Source of the DNA: an uncultured Eubacterium sp.
GTDB taxonomy: Bacteria > Bacillota > Clostridia > Lachnospirales > Lachnospiraceae
DNA length: 6,679 nt
Assembly (NCBI GenBank): GCA_905236295.1
Contig: CAJOQF010000323.1
Location: forward strand, 1 to 6,679
Direction: 5' to 3'
Shown: positions 6,636-6,679 of the stretch, piece by piece
Layout: each line of letters starts with the position of its first letter
Numbering within the stretch: the stretch's first letter is position 1
The notes under the pieces: model-generated
Databases searched by the model: none
Told to the model about the DNA's origin: nothing
What the model saw: the letters and a program-made list of their open reading frames with translations, nothing else
Position numbers and translations under genes: made by a program

Positions 6636-6641
6636 GGGAGG
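6636..6641 (+). promoter_or_regulatory. Ribosome binding site of the truncated right-edge gene
   Basis: GGGAGG lies seven bases before ATG 6649. Together with the promoter at 6555-6583 it marks this ATG as a genuine gene start despite the short visible frame. Confidence 0.75.
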
Positions 6642-6648
6642 TCTTATT

Positions 6649-6679
6649 ATGAATACAGAAAACAAAGTTTATCAACAGA
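6649..6679 (+). CDS. Start of an unidentified protein (first 10 codons only)
   Basis: ATG 6649 opens a frame reading MNTENKVYQQ up to the window edge, with no stop. The peptide is too short to assign. It is hydrophilic, so no signal peptide begins in the visible part. The gene is divergent from the chemoreceptor and has a good promoter and ribosome site upstream, so it is very likely real. Confidence 0.7.
   Translation, partial: MNTENKVYQQ

Noticed and set aside
1..6679. A new multi-gene system, defence island, mobile element or CRISPR array
   Set aside because: The intact genes belong to known housekeeping or chemotaxis families, with normal motifs and no transposase, integrase, terminal repeats, spaced repeats or toxin-antitoxin pair. 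Gene directions alternate, which argues against one cassette.

Overview
The window looks like ordinary chromosome from an anaerobic, motile Firmicute, most likely a Lachnospiraceae-type Clostridium (Butyrivibrio/Roseburia/Lachnospira-like). This rests on moderate-to-low GC, AGGAGG-type ribosome sites, a subgroup-1c aspartate aminotransferase, a Clostridia-style RarA start (MNLFDYMRE) and a Firmicute-style chemoreceptor. The genus is inference; no rRNA or other decisive marker is present.

Layout from left to right. (1) The 3' end of a BKACE-family beta-keto acid cleavage enzyme on the + strand is closed by a strong hairpin terminator. (2) Just past that hairpin lies a 62-residue zinc-ribbon protein of unknown function, also +. 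(3) A bidirectional terminator separates it from two - strand genes, transcribed rarA then a PLP aspartate aminotransferase. They are probably one unit, with a second promoter inside the 3' end of rarA. (4) A short intergenic region with divergent starts leads to a + strand PHP-domain phosphoesterase. (5) The PHP gene runs tail-to-tail into a large - strand methyl-accepting chemotaxis protein; the two stop codons overlap. (6) An AT-rich region of about 300 bp between divergent genes follows. It holds promoters for both directions, two palindromes and a near-perfect direct repeat. (7) The first ten codons of another + gene lie at the right edge.

The genes do not form an evident shared pathway. 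They cover amino-acid/keto-acid metabolism (BKACE, aspartate aminotransferase), replication-fork maintenance (RarA), nucleotide or RNA-end turnover (PHP protein) and chemotaxis (MCP). I found no mobile element, CRISPR array, tRNA, rRNA or defence cassette, and I see no new multi-gene system. The points most worth a second look are the structured control region at 6341-6648, the terminator lying directly before the zinc-ribbon gene's ribosome site, and that unassigned small protein itself.
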